The notes beneath the pieces are model-generated. The model was not told the origin of the DNA and made no database searches. It saw nothing but the letters and a program-made list of their open reading frames with translations. From NCBI GenBank assembly GCA_027946555.1, contig JAPEVC010000076.1, forward strand, positions 62,001 through 126,000: a stretch of DNA of 64,000 nt, written 5' to 3'. Below, piece after piece: positions 10,853 through 23,385 of the stretch. This DNA is from Gnomoniopsis sp. IMI 355080. Lineage: Eukaryota; Ascomycota; Sordariomycetes; Diaporthales; Gnomoniaceae. A program made the position numbers and the translations under genes. Numbering within the stretch: the first letter of the stretch is position 1; every line of letters begins with the position of its first letter.

Positions 10853-11764
10853 TCACTCCTTTCTGACAGCCAAAAAGTAGTTTCCGACGCTCTCACTACC
10901 CGGCACCTCCTTCCAACCCAAGCCCGGGACGTAGACCACCCCCATTACAACGGGAGTACTCCAGCCCGTTCTCTTGTCGAAGTAGTTCTTCAATTCCGCG
11001 GCGTTGATGTACTTTTCCCAGTCATGTGTTCCCTTTGGAACGATCCTAAGTATATCCTCTGCCATGAAGTTGGTGGTAAACCAGCTCGTCCACGTCCGAG
11101 CTATGGTGCTCATCACCAGCCAGCCTCCAGGCTTGACAAAATCCCCACACCGCTCGAGAAACTTTGAAGGCTTGTCCACATGTTCTATAACCTCGAATAG
11201 GCTAACGACATCAAATTTCTCCCCGTCATCTTTGGGCAGCGGTAATGTCTCGATAGTGCCCGCAATGTACGTCAATTTTGCGCTTAGAGACGGGTCCTTT
11301 GCTGCGTGAGCCCGCGCAATTTTCAGCACCTCCGGCGTAGGGTCGACAGCCGTCACGGATGCAGTCGTTGGTAGCCGGGCTGCAGACTCGGCAAATATTC
11401 CGCCCCCGCAGCCTACGTCCAGATAGCGGAGCTTTTGGGATGGTGATGGGGGATCTGGTTGACTGGCATGGCATGTGCGAATGAAGTCATGGCGCAGAGG
11501 ATTCATGAGGTGAAGAATGCGTGAAGATCCGTGGGGATCCCACCATGAGGAGGCAAGAGCATTGAAATGTGCCACCTCGTTGGCGTTGACGGAGGAATAG
11601 GTATTGCTGTTGGAGGCGGCAGAGCTCTCAGTGTTCTGATAACGTCGACATGATATTGGCGTAAACGGCAATGTGTTGGCTGTTGATGTGATTGCTCGCA
11701 GTGGTCGAGGCGAGGGGTACTTCAATTGCCGTAGTAGACTTGCTGGTGCCCTTGAAGGCGCCAT
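10853..11764 (-). CDS. COQ3: Ubiquinone biosynthesis O-methyltransferase, mitochondrial
   Basis: SAM-dependent O-methyltransferase acting at two steps of coenzyme Q synthesis in the mitochondrial matrix. Single exon, 303 residues from the ATG at 11764. The N-terminus (MAPSRAPASLLRQLKY) is an Arg-rich targeting peptide. The family signature NANEVAHFNALASSWWDPHG follows, then SAM motif I LDVGCGGGIFAESAARL, then FDVVSLFEVIEHVDKP. C-terminal family sequence includes GTHDWEKYINAAEL and NYFLAVRKE. It is divergent from RIB3. Confidence 0.94.
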   Translation of the reverse strand: MAPSRAPASLLRQLKYPSPRPLRAITSTANTLPFTPISCRRYQNTESSAASNSNTYSSVNANEVAHFNALASSWWDPHGSSRILHLMNPLRHDFIRTCHASQPDPPSPSQKLRYLDVGCGGGIFAESAARLPTTASVTAVDPTPEVLKIARAHAAKDPSLSAKLTYIAGTIETLPLPKDDGEKFDVVSLFEVIEHVDKPSKFLERCGDFVKPGGWLVMSTIARTWTSWFTTNFMAEDILRIVPKGTHDWEKYINAAELKNYFDKRTGWSTPVVMGVVYVPGLGWKEVPGSESVGNYFLAVRKE

Positions 11765-12529
11765 GCTCACGATGTTTGTCCGGTAGCCGTGATATAAGCC
11801 GACTCCAAGTAAGATCGATCTAGGACGTTGTGTGATGAGGTCAGCATCGGAGGCTCCCAAAAGATTTGGGGCGGATCGGCTCTTTCCTGCAGGGACTTTT
11901 CAAGGTCCAGGGATGTGTGCAGGTGCCGAACGCGACGTCCACAGCCGATCAGAGCCGCCGAATACGCGCATCTGATCCGGCGAGCCTTCGGGCGGATGAC
12001 GGCGAAAGCACGTCGAACTATTTCGCATATTTAAGAACAAGTCAGCTTCAACCTGACGTGATGTATTCGTACCTCAAACAAACTGGCCTTATCCTTTGAC
12101 AAAATTCTTGACCCCGTGGCATTGCTGAACCAGTTTTTTTATTTTACTTATTAAGCAGCGCCAATTGCTCACTCAGCAAGGAATCCGCCCGCCGGCAACG
12201 GGAAGAACGGGTCCCATCGCGGGGCATTGTGATAATTTTAGACTGGAGTATCGACTCGGATTGCGCCATCTACGAGGATTACTCGCGCTGACCCCTTGCT
12301 CTTGTCAACGACCTTTGATCTGCCCTGCCCAGTGCTATATGCGCAGTGCTCGTCTTGCAGCTTCAATTGATCCGAGTGCGCCGTGAAAAGCTAGTTACCC
12401 ATACACCTACAAGCGCATGCCGGAGACGAGGTCGATCGCACACAGGTCACGATCCACTAAGACAGAGCCAGAGACGTCGTTCTCTGCCTTGTCTACTGAT
12501 CGATATATTTGATTCATCACATCTTCACT
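11765..12529. other. Intergenic, divergent COQ3 and RIB3 promoters
   Basis: Bidirectional promoter region of 765 bp. No coding sequence or structured element recognised, so no flavin riboswitch is claimed. Confidence 0.45.
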
Positions 12530-13308
12530 ATGAGCGCAACAGCTCTTGACAAGTCTGAGTTCGACTCGATACCAGACACCATCCAGGCTTTCCGTACGGC
12601 TACTACTCTCCCGCCCATCCCCCGCCTTTTCCCTCTCATTTGTAGACTCCCAGCTAACCGGATTATTCCCCAGGCGATGGAAAATTCATAGTAGTGCTCG
12701 ACGAGCCGCACCGCGAGAATGAAGCCGACCTCATCATCGCCGCCGAGTCCATCACAGCCGAGCAAATGGCCTTCATGATCCGTCACTCGTCCGGCTACGT
12801 CTGTGCTCCCGTAATCCCCAACCTCACCGAGACCCTCGATCTGCCACAAATGGTCGCCAGGAATGAAGACACCCGCGCCACTGCATATACCATCACCGTC
12901 GATTCGGCAGATCCGTCAGTCACGACGGGTATCTCGGCCCACGACCGCGCGCTGACGTGTCGGACGCTGGCTGATCCCGAGGCAACCAAGGAAAGTTTTC
13001 GGAGACCGGGACATGTGCTGCCGTTGAGGGCGAGGCCGGGTGGTGTGAGACAGAGACGGGGGCACACGGAAGCCGCGACCGAGTTCTGTCGCTTGGCCGG
13101 GAAGAGGCCTGCGGCTGTCATTTGTGAGCTGGTGGATGATGGGGACGCGGTCGAGGGCCAGGCGATACACCGGGCGCCGGGTATGATGAGAGGAGAAGCG
13201 TGTGTGGCGTTTGCGAGGAAGTTTGGATTGAAGGTGTGTACGATTGAAGATCTGGTAAAGTACGTGGAGAAGGTGGACGGTAAGCTAGATACGAACGGCT
13301 CTGCGTAG
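12530..13308 (+). CDS. RIB3: 3,4-dihydroxy-2-butanone 4-phosphate synthase
   Basis: Converts ribulose 5-phosphate to the four-carbon precursor of riboflavin. Exons are 12530-12593 and 12674-13308 (80-nt intron, phase 1), 232 residues. The junction rebuilds AFRDGKFIVVLDEPHRENEADL, with the acidic metal-binding loop HRENEAD of the family. Downstream are FMIRHSSGYVCAP, GISAHDRALTCRTLADP, SFRRPGHVLPLRARPGG and RRGHTEAATEFCRLAG, all characteristic. The protein is monofunctional with no GTP cyclohydrolase II domain, as in other fungi. Confidence 0.95.
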
Positions 13309-16300
13309 GCTCATGGCAAGAGATTTAGATGAACAAAGGCTGGGAGTATGGGCCATAAGAATGTGACTAGGCATCCGCCCGCAAGAGTTGATATATGGCA
13401 TGGCAAAACGGGTGGACGTTTGTAGAATTTGCGTCCTTTTCAAGACGGTGTAGACAAAAAATCATATCACAGGGCATGTCTTTCCGTACAGACGATTCAG
13501 TAATCCGTGTTGTATCGCCCACAGCCCTCTATTCTCCTGCCTGGAGACTATTCATCTATTATCAGACGGCAGCAATTGGCGTGGAGTGATGGCATGCCAA
13601 TTCGTTCCAAGCACAATTTCTCGTGGCAAACACCCAGTTAGGTTGTCTTTCACTTTGCTAGACTGTCTGCTGTAGCATTACCTCTTGCACGATAGCCATA
13701 GCTGGATGATCATTCGCGAAGTATGCTGTGAAAGACTGAACGATACTGCTCATGCGTTCGTCAGTGTCGAACTGATTGTGAGCCCTGCTTCTTGGCGAGA
13801 CGTCCCCCTCTTTGGGTCGACACATTGCCCGAAAGACTCGACTGCCTACCTGTCACGCCACTCTACATCAAGGATCAAAAACCAACCACTGGTCGACCAC
13901 CTGAGAGCCTTAAGGCTTCGAAACCCAGCAGCTCGTTCCTCGCAAAATCCGTCTCTCCCGCTTGGCGAGGCCAGACGCTCAAGGTCGGCAACAACCTGTT
14001 TCTGGTGCCCGCAATGCCCTGGATCTCATTCAGTAATCCGCGAGGGGAACTTGCCACTATGAGGAATGATTCCCTACTAATTCTTCAGCTAAGACAAGCT
14101 AGAGCATCATCAGCATCTTACTTTGCTTGCGTGCAAGGGTCAGCATGGACCAAGTGACCGCGACCGCGAAACTACCCAGGTGGTTCGTGTTCCTCTCCCG
14201 TTGATCACAGTCTCACAATGTACCTCTCATGAAGGCGAATTCGTAATCTGTATTAGATTCGCGGAAAGGTGGTTGCGAGCATGGCTTAGTCCCACTTCAT
14301 GCGCGCAGGTCAGGCTGCGCTGCCACCACCGCCTTCCGGGAGCTCGGCTTGGCATATTGATGGACTGCAAGGCTGACTTTGGGACAGAGATGGGACGAGA
14401 CAGGGCAAAATCTGTCGCGTGGCCCATCACGACCCCACGGTAGACTCTATTCGGAAACATCGCATTTCGAGTAGGAACTCCGAGGATGACGAGCAGTCGT
14501 CGGGAACTTTTCATCCCAACCAACCAGTGTCGCAGCCGAACTAGCCAAGGCTGAAACGCAGCCTTGTGCCCGAAGGGACTTGTTCGTGGAGGCAATTGGC
14601 AGGTTGACAGGCTCTCAGCTGTTTCTGACAATTATGCTCACACAATGAGTCGTTCTGAACCTTGGCACACACTGCCACAGAACCAAGCTTGAGCCTGATT
14701 TGGCCGTTTGTCATCATCATATAGAGACACTAAATCGTAGGGCATCGCGAAGTCATGCGCACTGCGCCAAAAACACCTTGCTTCAGTTTGTCATGTTGCC
14801 GAGCGATTCCCGTATGAGGGCTAGGGAAAATATGTCTTAGCTCTTCCTCGGAATTCGCGGGAACAAGAGGACATAGGCAAAGGGGTGACGACTATCCTCA
14901 CGTATGCCCAGGTTTTATCTTCAAGCTCCAACAATGACGGTTACAAGACATGGCTAGGGCAAAGGGTCTGTTATGATTGTCAGTGTAAAATTTTACTGAG
15001 GTTCATCGTGAAATGGTCACGTCTGTCAATACACCTAGGGACTCACTTGAACGGACTGTTTCAATGTTTCATCTGCTCTAATTGACACATGCTTGCGATA
15101 GTGGTGCCCAAAACAGAGCTTCCCGACCAGGAGGGTCTGAGTCAAGCCAAACCACCCAACAAGCCCTCACCCACCCTTGTGCAGTAGGACAGCCTTCTAG
15201 AAACCTCAGAAGCTCTGACCGCCTGGATTGCTATGCACGTCGTCTAGCCCTGCCCGCTGGAAACACGTGGAGACCTAACGCCACATCGTCCTGTCCTCTC
15301 CACTATTCTATCCCCCGGGCAAGCAAAAAGGGGGGGGATCGATTTGTGGCAGGCCAATTTCCGTTCCCCTAGGAGAGGTGGCCCTGGGGAAAGCAATGAA
15401 AGATGACAGGGCCAGCTGGCGGTCTGAGGTAGAGCCCAAGTACCGCCTGGTCAGGGATCGTGGGATACATGCACAGTAGAAAACGCCCCACTCGGAATGG
15501 TAACCCGACGCCCGGGACGGGGAGTAGTCCCAGCTTCCTCCCTGGCCGCCTGGTTCTGGCGAAGGTGGATCGTGCATCAATCACGAACCTTGACGACTCA
15601 ACGCTGGGATTCTCGTTAGCGACGGTTCCCAGCGAAAGTAGCCATTAGGCATCTATAGCCGTTACGGCCCAGCGGCGAATACACTACGCAGCAATGGTTC
15701 GAAAGACGCAGGAACAGTAAAGATCACCGCCGTTCTTATGCCGCTAGTCGGTTTGCATTGATTTGAATAGATACATGTTGTGGTAATCTGCCCTAAAGCG
15801 AGCCCATTTCGACCGCTATGTTCATCTTTGGATCAACGAGTGCGAAGGCAAGCCGCATGAGTTTACGGGGAAGGTCCACGAAGCATCACGTCACGAAGCT
15901 CTGGGCAGTATGCGAGTGATCAACATCGGATGAGGCGGGAAGTGTGTTCAAATCCAAAGTTTGAAGTCATCGTGGACATGGGCTTCGTGTTTGGCCAAGA
16001 TGCGCGGCTCATTCTGAAGAAAAGCCAAGTAGTCCAAGTAGTCAAGTAGCCTTTCTCTTTTCGATTGTAAGTTGGGCTAGGCGTTGGTTCGAGACTTCAA
16101 AGGCCGGAAACGGAGCTATGGGTAGCTGCTTGTAGTGTACCAAAGTTGTCGCCGTCATGGCATTTTGAAAAGCTATGCCCTCACGCTGACCAGTGTAATC
16201 CCAGTGACGAGTCGTCGTCCTGCGTGGGGCTCGAGCACCAAAGCGTCCTGCTGCACTCGTTACCTAGGTGTGCCCTTCTCATCCGCAGCCCACAACATTC

Positions 16301-19300
16301 GGTGGTAGCAGATTTGGTTTTGCATGTGCCGGCGCTATTTGAAACACCCCTTCTGTCAGGCGCATGGACGTGCGCAGAGCCTAATGGGCGTCTGTGGGCT
16401 GGAAACGCGCAACACGCCAAGGCAGGGCTGAGGGCTGATGGGATATTCGACCTGATGGATCCGCCCGTCTGGTATTGATGATGGTCTTTGCTTCATGAGT
16501 GGTTGGTTGTTTTCAAGCTGTCACACGACAGGAAAGAAATTTGCAACCGTTACGGGATACCCAACACGAGCTATCAGAGGCTTTTCTGCGTCTTGACTGA
16601 CACTTTGTGCTTTAGTAGCCCTCAACTGGGCGTTCAGTACAGTGCATGAAAGCTGGCTGCTTATCAAGGAGGAGCCATCAATTCCTAGCAACGGAACAGA
16701 TTCGGGTAGGCGCGCAGTTGACCCAGCATAAAGACGAGAGAAACGACCCAGGCACCGTATGAGCTCTAGGACGGACGGCTGTGCACAGTCGTGTCATGTA
16801 CTGTACTCCGCCGGTGCGTAAGAAGGTGAGTTCGGTATGGTGGCACGGCAGTTGACATTGCCATGATGTTTGTGCGATCGAAGCCTTCATTTGACTGCTG
16901 TAATCGGACCGTCATTGGCGAACGACGAGGTCGAGCAGTGTAACAGCTAGCGAAAGCTGAAAGGTGCGCTGCGGAGACTTATAGGTTACGACCAATGAGA
17001 ACGCGCAAAGACAGTATAATTTCGGTGTGCGTCAGGCAAGACCCCAATCTCGTAGGCAGGACTGGGCATTGCTGTGGTTAATCGGAGAAATCTGGGTAGT
17101 CAAATAGATCACCTTGCCGCTGCCGTTCTGCAACTATTTTGAGTGCGTGCAAATTAGAAAATGCGTTGATGCTGTCATGGTGGGGCCGTCAAGCAATGGT
17201 TTGTACCACACAAGATTGTCGCAGCTGGGGGCCCAACCACGGCCGTTACTTTGCAGTTATACATCCAAACCCGGAATATTGACCAGCAGCTGCCAGCTCC
17301 TGCCAGTAGATTCACTAGCCGGAGATCATAATATTCCCACCGCGTAATAACACGGGTATTCGGGATGGCCGCCCCCTTTAGGGAAGTTGTGGCTCCATCT
17401 TGCTTCGTTCCCGCTGTGGAGGACGGGATGGACGGGAGGCCCAGAGCCGGCCGCAAAAGATTTCGCGTCGAGACGATCAGGTGCTCCGTGCTTCCTGTGG
17501 TTTCAACGTCGTTCAGAGATCTGTGGACTGGCGAAAGAGACCTATTGCCGGTGGCTGCATGAAAGGCAAAGACAAAAAAGTGGCGTGGTCAGAGCCAAGA
17601 TCCCAAGGCACTCTGCAATACCTACTCTGTACACCATAGATCTCATTGCGAGGCCCGTCGTAATTTGCCAATTTGCTCTCGAAATAACTTGTCCCCATGC
17701 CTCAGCAAGCCATGGCAACGTGTCACGGACCACTCAAATTGCCAATTCAGCCTCCTGCGCAGTAGACGCCCGCAAAGCAATTTCAAACTATGGTGGTTCT
17801 CAACCTTGACCATCTCGGACGATGACGTTCTGCATCCAACAGTTCTCGCCGCCAGGACACGACAAGCCGAGCCGCGTCTTGCTGTGTGCTGCTACTATGT
17901 GCCTATTGTCTTGACCGCCTCAGGATGGGGACGCAGGCCAACGAGAACACCGTGCGTAAGTTTCGACTGAAGTGGTCCTTGCACATAAGTCTGACTTTGC
18001 GGCGGAGCCGGGCGTTGACAGGGATACGTGTGCCCCGGCTACAACTCCCGCCGTGGCGCCGCGTCCATGGCTTCCAAAAGAATTCTAGAAGGTTTCTGGT
18101 TTGGGAAATTAACAACTTTCCCCCCTGTCCCCATGTCCCGGCGGTAATGCAGCAAGCCGATGCAGCTTCTCCAGCAACGACGGAGCACATACCACGTTAC
18201 TCACTGCTCGGCGGTCATGGGGGTCTTGTTCATGTCATATGCGGAAAACTGTGCCCCTTTTCTTTGTTGGTGAATTGGCGGTAGGAGAATAGAAGCAGCA
18301 GGGCTAAAGGCCTGATGGAAACCTTGGGACATGAAAGGTTGGAGGAAGTGCTGCCGTACGACGGCGCTATGATGTGATGGCAGATCTGCCACAACCATGG
18401 ATGTTCATATATCTCAAACCCAACGTCGAGGTAATAAGGCTGAACGGTCGAACCGTGCTCCCGTGGGCTTGGACAAACCCTCTCCTGCTCCGAGCGCCCT
18501 CCGAGGTTACTATTTAGGTTGTGTGCTGTCTGTCCGAGCGTCCTGGCGGGAAGCCCTGACCTCTCTTGAAATTCAAAAGGCCCCACGTCAGGTGTCTGTC
18601 AGTCTGAGCGAGAGGACAGCATATCTCGACCCATTTTCGGGCCATCGGTGTTCCCACGCTCGTTGGCTGCCAGCGAGCCCGCAGAACATACGGTGAACTT
18701 TCAATGCGCTTCTCAAGGTTGGAGATACATAGTACAGCGCAACGAGTGGATCTCTGCAGCATATCACGGAGGGGCCGTGTCTACCCCGGTCTTGAGATTC
18801 CGGCAATAGTTCCGTGGGGCGCACAATATGCGGTGGCACTTGGTGGCTCCTGTTTGTCTTCGTCCCTGACAGCGTTCTTCTTAGGCCAAGAGGGCACGGC
18901 CCAGCGCAGCCGGGCGCATTGCCCTGTGCCTTGCGCCGGTATCTAGAAAGCGTTCTGAGAAGACGCTAATAACGTCTGCTTCGATCATCACAGCCTATGC
19001 TGGCTGGCTGGCCATAGATCAGATTAAGAGTGACTTATCGTCCTGTGCTGGTTAGTACGGAAGTTGGAGTGGTATTCGGTTGCGTGCGGTTGATTGGCGG
19101 TTAGCGGACACAGACGAGACGACCCCATCACCGTGCCGAGATCAGGTCACAGACCATAGAAGCACTTGTGTGCTGTACAATAGCCGCAGATCCATTTTGG
19201 AGATCTGGGGCAGAGCCACAATGCTGTGCATAGGGTATCAGTAGACCTGAGTATCAGCCCCTCACAAACAATTGTCAATGGAACGATTCTTCGATTCATC

Positions 19301-19980
19301 GTCGCCCTATCGACCAAATGCGTCGGTTGGCTGCAGAGACAGCAGAGAAGCGGTGCACCACCGTCATTTTTGATTGCCCTCGTAAGCCACCACTACTGCG
19401 AGACAAGCGTAACGCGCGCAGCTTGTCACGGTGTAGCAGATTGGATGGTTTTGTCTTCTGGTGGTAAGGACGACAAGTCAACTAGCTGGCAGCTTCGCCA
19501 ACGCTCCGAAGGGCAACAAAGTTTCGCTAAACAATCAACTAGTCCATCTGAGGGTGTCAACCCGAGAGCCATGCTGAAGTGCGTGTTGTTGCTTTCCGAA
19601 CACCTCTAACTTTGCACAACGTCTCAGGACACTGATCACCTGAATCTCAGTTTGGTAGCGAGTTGATGACAATGCGCCGAAATTGAGGGCTGAGAGGATG
19701 TTCCCCAGTCGTGAGAAGGCAAAGAGTAAAGTGGCCATAACCAGGTACATACTATAGTCATTAGGTACATGGTCTGTAGTTGGAGACTTGTTGGATGTTT
19801 GAATGGTCCTTGAGGGAATCGAGAGGAGGCTGCGCGGATAACTCGGACTAGACCGTAGGGGTTTAGACCAGATCTTTCTAGTGGCCTACAAGTTGAATAT
19901 CGATGAAAGGCCCCCCCTTGCTATCCCCTGAGGCCCCGCTGCAAGGGCCAGATGCTGCTGTACCGATCAGGTACACCCAG
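13309..19980. other. Gene-poor block of about 6.7 kb
   Basis: I find no ORF with family motifs and no splice-consistent gene model. The longest open frames (up to about 134 codons) have random-looking composition and overlap on both strands. I also see no tRNA, no terminal repeats and no transposase. Base composition looks balanced rather than AT-rich, which argues against heavy repeat-induced point mutation. It may hold regulatory DNA or non-coding transcripts for the C2H2 gene downstream. Confidence 0.6.
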
Positions 19981-21899
19981 ACCCTTGTTTGTTCGTTTCA
20001 ACCAGCACTGTGTCGATCTCCATCACTGGCAAAGACTGCCAGGGTGCACTAGTCCTAGCGCTCTTTCCCCAAGTTTGGCAGCCATGGGTTTGTTTTCTTT
20101 TTAATACAACCCCTTGTCCTCGACTCTGGGCCACCCAAAGATCTCGGACTTTCTCTGCCACAGCACTGAGGTCATCTTCTATCTTCTCACAACATCTCAC
20201 CACCTTCATCGGCTTCTCTGCACTGACATCCGAGTCAGTCAAAGAGGTAAGCATCATTTTGGCATTGCCAGAAAGACTTCAACCTTACCCCTCCTTCTTT
20301 CCATCCTCGAAGCCTGGCAGTGGGAGAAGAAGGCGGACATTCGGGCAGACTCACGCTTAGCTGCAATGTCAACTGTGTGAGCTGCTGCCGACCACCCAAA
20401 GTCTAATGACTTTTCGGAGCTGCACCGCCCAACCTGCCTCTTTTTCCTCCCCTGGCCTACCTACACAAACAGCATACATTTGCAGCCTAGGAACACCACT
20501 CAGATTCTTGTTTGGCCCTGTTCCACCAAGCTTCAATTTGTGTTGGAAGCTTCGAGTCTTCATATTCACTTCCACGGATCCGATGCCCAGCAAACGATAG
20601 CACCTATCGTCATTCGTGCTGCTGAAAATACCTTGCCAGTCTGCTGACCTTGCACGAGCATAGTTTCCCGATTTGCGACGAACCTCTAGCCGAAAGAACT
20701 ACGATCCGACAGACCTGGAGAGACCTTCCAAGATCTTTGCGACAGACACATAAGTGGGCTGTGCTGTTGTTCTTTCTGTCACGATCTGTTGTGCTGCACA
20801 GTCAACAGCCTTTCAGACTTCACAATTCACAAACAAACTACTTCATCTCGACTGTCTTCAAGTTATCCAGCCTTGATTGATCTTTTCTTCAAGCACAAGT
20901 TCTCCAATAATCTTCGGTCCTAATAATCGCCTTCGAGACTGGTATACAAACTCTTCACGAGTCTAGGAAACAAGGCGAGACTTGACAGCAGGGAACAGAA
21001 GACAAGGTATGCTGAAGCTCCCTCCTCTGCCGATGATAGTAGTTGGTGCAGTCAGGACTTGCACTTGTTGGATGGCAATCACTGGTGTTTTCTTAAGGGG
21101 TTTGCATGGACTGGCAAACAGGCTGAATCATAGACCAGGCCCTGGCGCTCCTATTGGATTGTTGGGTCTGCAGGCATTGAAATCAGATTTTGGGACTGAC
21201 ATCTGGGGAAGTCAGGTTGAATCAGCCAGAGCGCGTCTATTCAGCTATCCAGACGCGGTTCTTCTGCATCCTGATCCGTGCACGACGGGGAGTCTCCACC
21301 CAGAAATTCTCACTGCGACTGTGACAGCAACGGCGATTTGCGACGCGACACCCCCACAGTCTAGCCCCCCTGCGACAGCTACACCATATCAAGACAACTC
21401 TCGATTGCATCAAGCTGACATATCATTTGGTATTCCATCCTCTGTAAGTCTTGACACTCTCGATAAAAAACAATTGAACACCTACCATTGCAATGGACTT
21501 CATTTCCCAGCTGGTTGTCTGAGAGAAGGCTCTTTTGCAGCTCTCTCCCTCATAGAGATGCTTTTCCCAGCATTCCCCTGAAAAACCATTTGTCTCTTGA
21601 GTTCTGACCTGTCATTTGACATATTCTCACATCATATTGCCCATTACATTTCCTAGCTCCCAATTTCACCGCCTGGCTTTGCAATTCTGGGATTCGCTAA
21701 CAAGATTTGCAGTGGATTGACTGGGCTTGATTTGGCACCTCCATCTCATCCATACCCGAAACATTCTGGTGTTGTAAGACACATCTTATTTTCTTACTGG
21801 GGAGCGTCTTTTCCTTGTGGACGAAACTAGTGATCCGTGCACCGGCATCATCTCCAGTCCTACCGTCGCGAGCCTTTCTTGTCTGGCTGTCGCTTAACC
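19981..21899 (+). promoter_or_regulatory. Probable long promoter and 5' leader of the C2H2 gene
   Basis: Pyrimidine-rich, CT- and CAA-containing sequence typical of long leaders of fungal regulatory genes. It contains an ATG-started ORF at 21009-21581 (190 codons, no recognised domain) that could act as an upstream ORF. It also has candidate leader splice sites: donor gtaagt at 21444, with acceptors near 21656 and 21712. Transcript limits cannot be seen from sequence. Confidence 0.45.
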
Positions 21900-23385
21900 A
21901 TGTCTTCTCCAGCCCCAGGTGAAGTTATGGGCATCACCAACATGCTCAACCAAAAGGGTGCCGTCTCTGCCGTCCAGCCTGCTCCTGGTCAGATGCTCGA
22001 GCAGTCCATGACCCAGCAACTCCCGCCTCTCCCACTTGAACGTGCCGACTCGCCCCACGGTTCCGAACACTCGAGATACTCTCAGCCCCCAATGAACCAG
22101 CTGCAGAACGGTCGTCCTTATGGTTCTCCCAGCGCCATGCACGCTCCTCTCCACATGCCTGAGCCCAATATGGCTCCCACTGGCATGGCCTTCCCCCAGA
22201 TGGCCACCGACATGTCGTACGGTCCTCCTCAACCCGCAAGGCCCGAGGCTGCCCAACAAGCACCCAAGGCTTATCCTTGCAGCACGTGTGGAAAAGGCTT
22301 TGCTCGGCGTAGCGACCTTGCTCGTCATGGTTTGTTCTCCTGTCTCTACTTCGTGCGGCGAATAGAAAAGAGCGATGGTCTGACTTGTGACGCAGAGCGC
22401 ATCCACACTGGAGTCCGACCCCACGTTTGTGACTACCCTAACTGCGGCAAACAGTTCATCCAGAGGTCAGCCTTGACCGTTCATCAGCGTGTCCACACAG
22501 GAGAGAAGCCGCACATGTGCGAGCGTTGCGGAAAGGTGAGTTTCCAGTCCAAAGTACAATATGTAGTGGTAGGCCGCTGATCCAGATACAATGCAGCCAT
22601 TCAGTGATTCCAGCTCGCTGGCTCGCCACCGTCGCATTCATTCGGGTAAGAGACCGTATAAGTGTCCGTACGCCACATGCCAGAAGACCTTCACTCGCCG
22701 CACCACTCTCACTCGTCACCAAAATCACCACACTGGCACTGTTGAGGAGGCCGCACGAGAGACGGCTGAGGCATTAGCCAGAAATGCCAACAATGCTCGA
22801 TCTGCCTCCGCTCGTCCTGCTCACTCTGAGGGTGACCACGTCTCCAACCACGGATCCCCTATGTCGACCCCTTCTCCCAACCAGCGAACTATGTCAATGT
22901 CGCCCAGTGCCGATATGGCGTCTGCCAACGGTATGCAACACCCATACAACGGCAACAGCTCCCTGCCGGCCCACATGCGCAACGATCTGCATACAAGTGC
23001 CCCTGTTGCTACAACTTCGGCAAGCTTCAGCACCAGTGTTCGCCCCACGTCTCATCCCAACGCCTATGGCGGCCCCCCACCGCCCACCACTCTGGAGCCC
23101 AATATCGAAAACAGCCAGTCGCCTGGAAGCGCAGCCGGTAGCCCTCACATGAGTAGTGCTAGCTGGGCTTCGCCAGCACACGTTGCTTCACCTTCGCACA
23201 GCAACAGTGGTGGCAATAACAGCTATGTCTATCCAGATCCTAACGACGCTTATGCTGCCAACGCCGCCGCTCAAGGACAACTTTTCTATACTGGCGCACT
23301 GGGTATGCAGAGAACAGGCAGTGCTGAGCCGGGTGCGCAACAGACCTACAAGCCTCGACAACAGAACGAGCTCTGGGCAGCTTAG
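21900..23385 (+). CDS. C2H2 transcription factor with four zinc fingers
   Basis: Nuclear DNA-binding protein of 452 residues from exons 21900-22329, 22396-22535 and 22597-23385. Four tandem C2H2 fingers span about residues 125-235: YPCSTCGKGFARRSDLARH, then VCDYPNCGKQFIQRSALTVH, MCERCGKPFSDSSSLARH and YKCPYATCQKTFTRRTTLTRH. Classical TGxRP/TGEKP linkers join them. Introns fall inside finger 1 (H|ERIH) and finger 3 (GK|PF), and both junctions rebuild the motif exactly. The flanks are Pro/Gln/Ser/Asn-rich. The start AACCATGTCTTC is a good context. Such proteins are often labelled Azf1-like, but I cannot confirm orthology. Confidence 0.88.

Noticed and set aside
13309..21899. Transposon or repeat-mutated DNA as explanation of the gene-poor block
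   Set aside because: I see no terminal repeats, no transposase or polymerase remnants, and no strong AT bias. This was judged by eye only.
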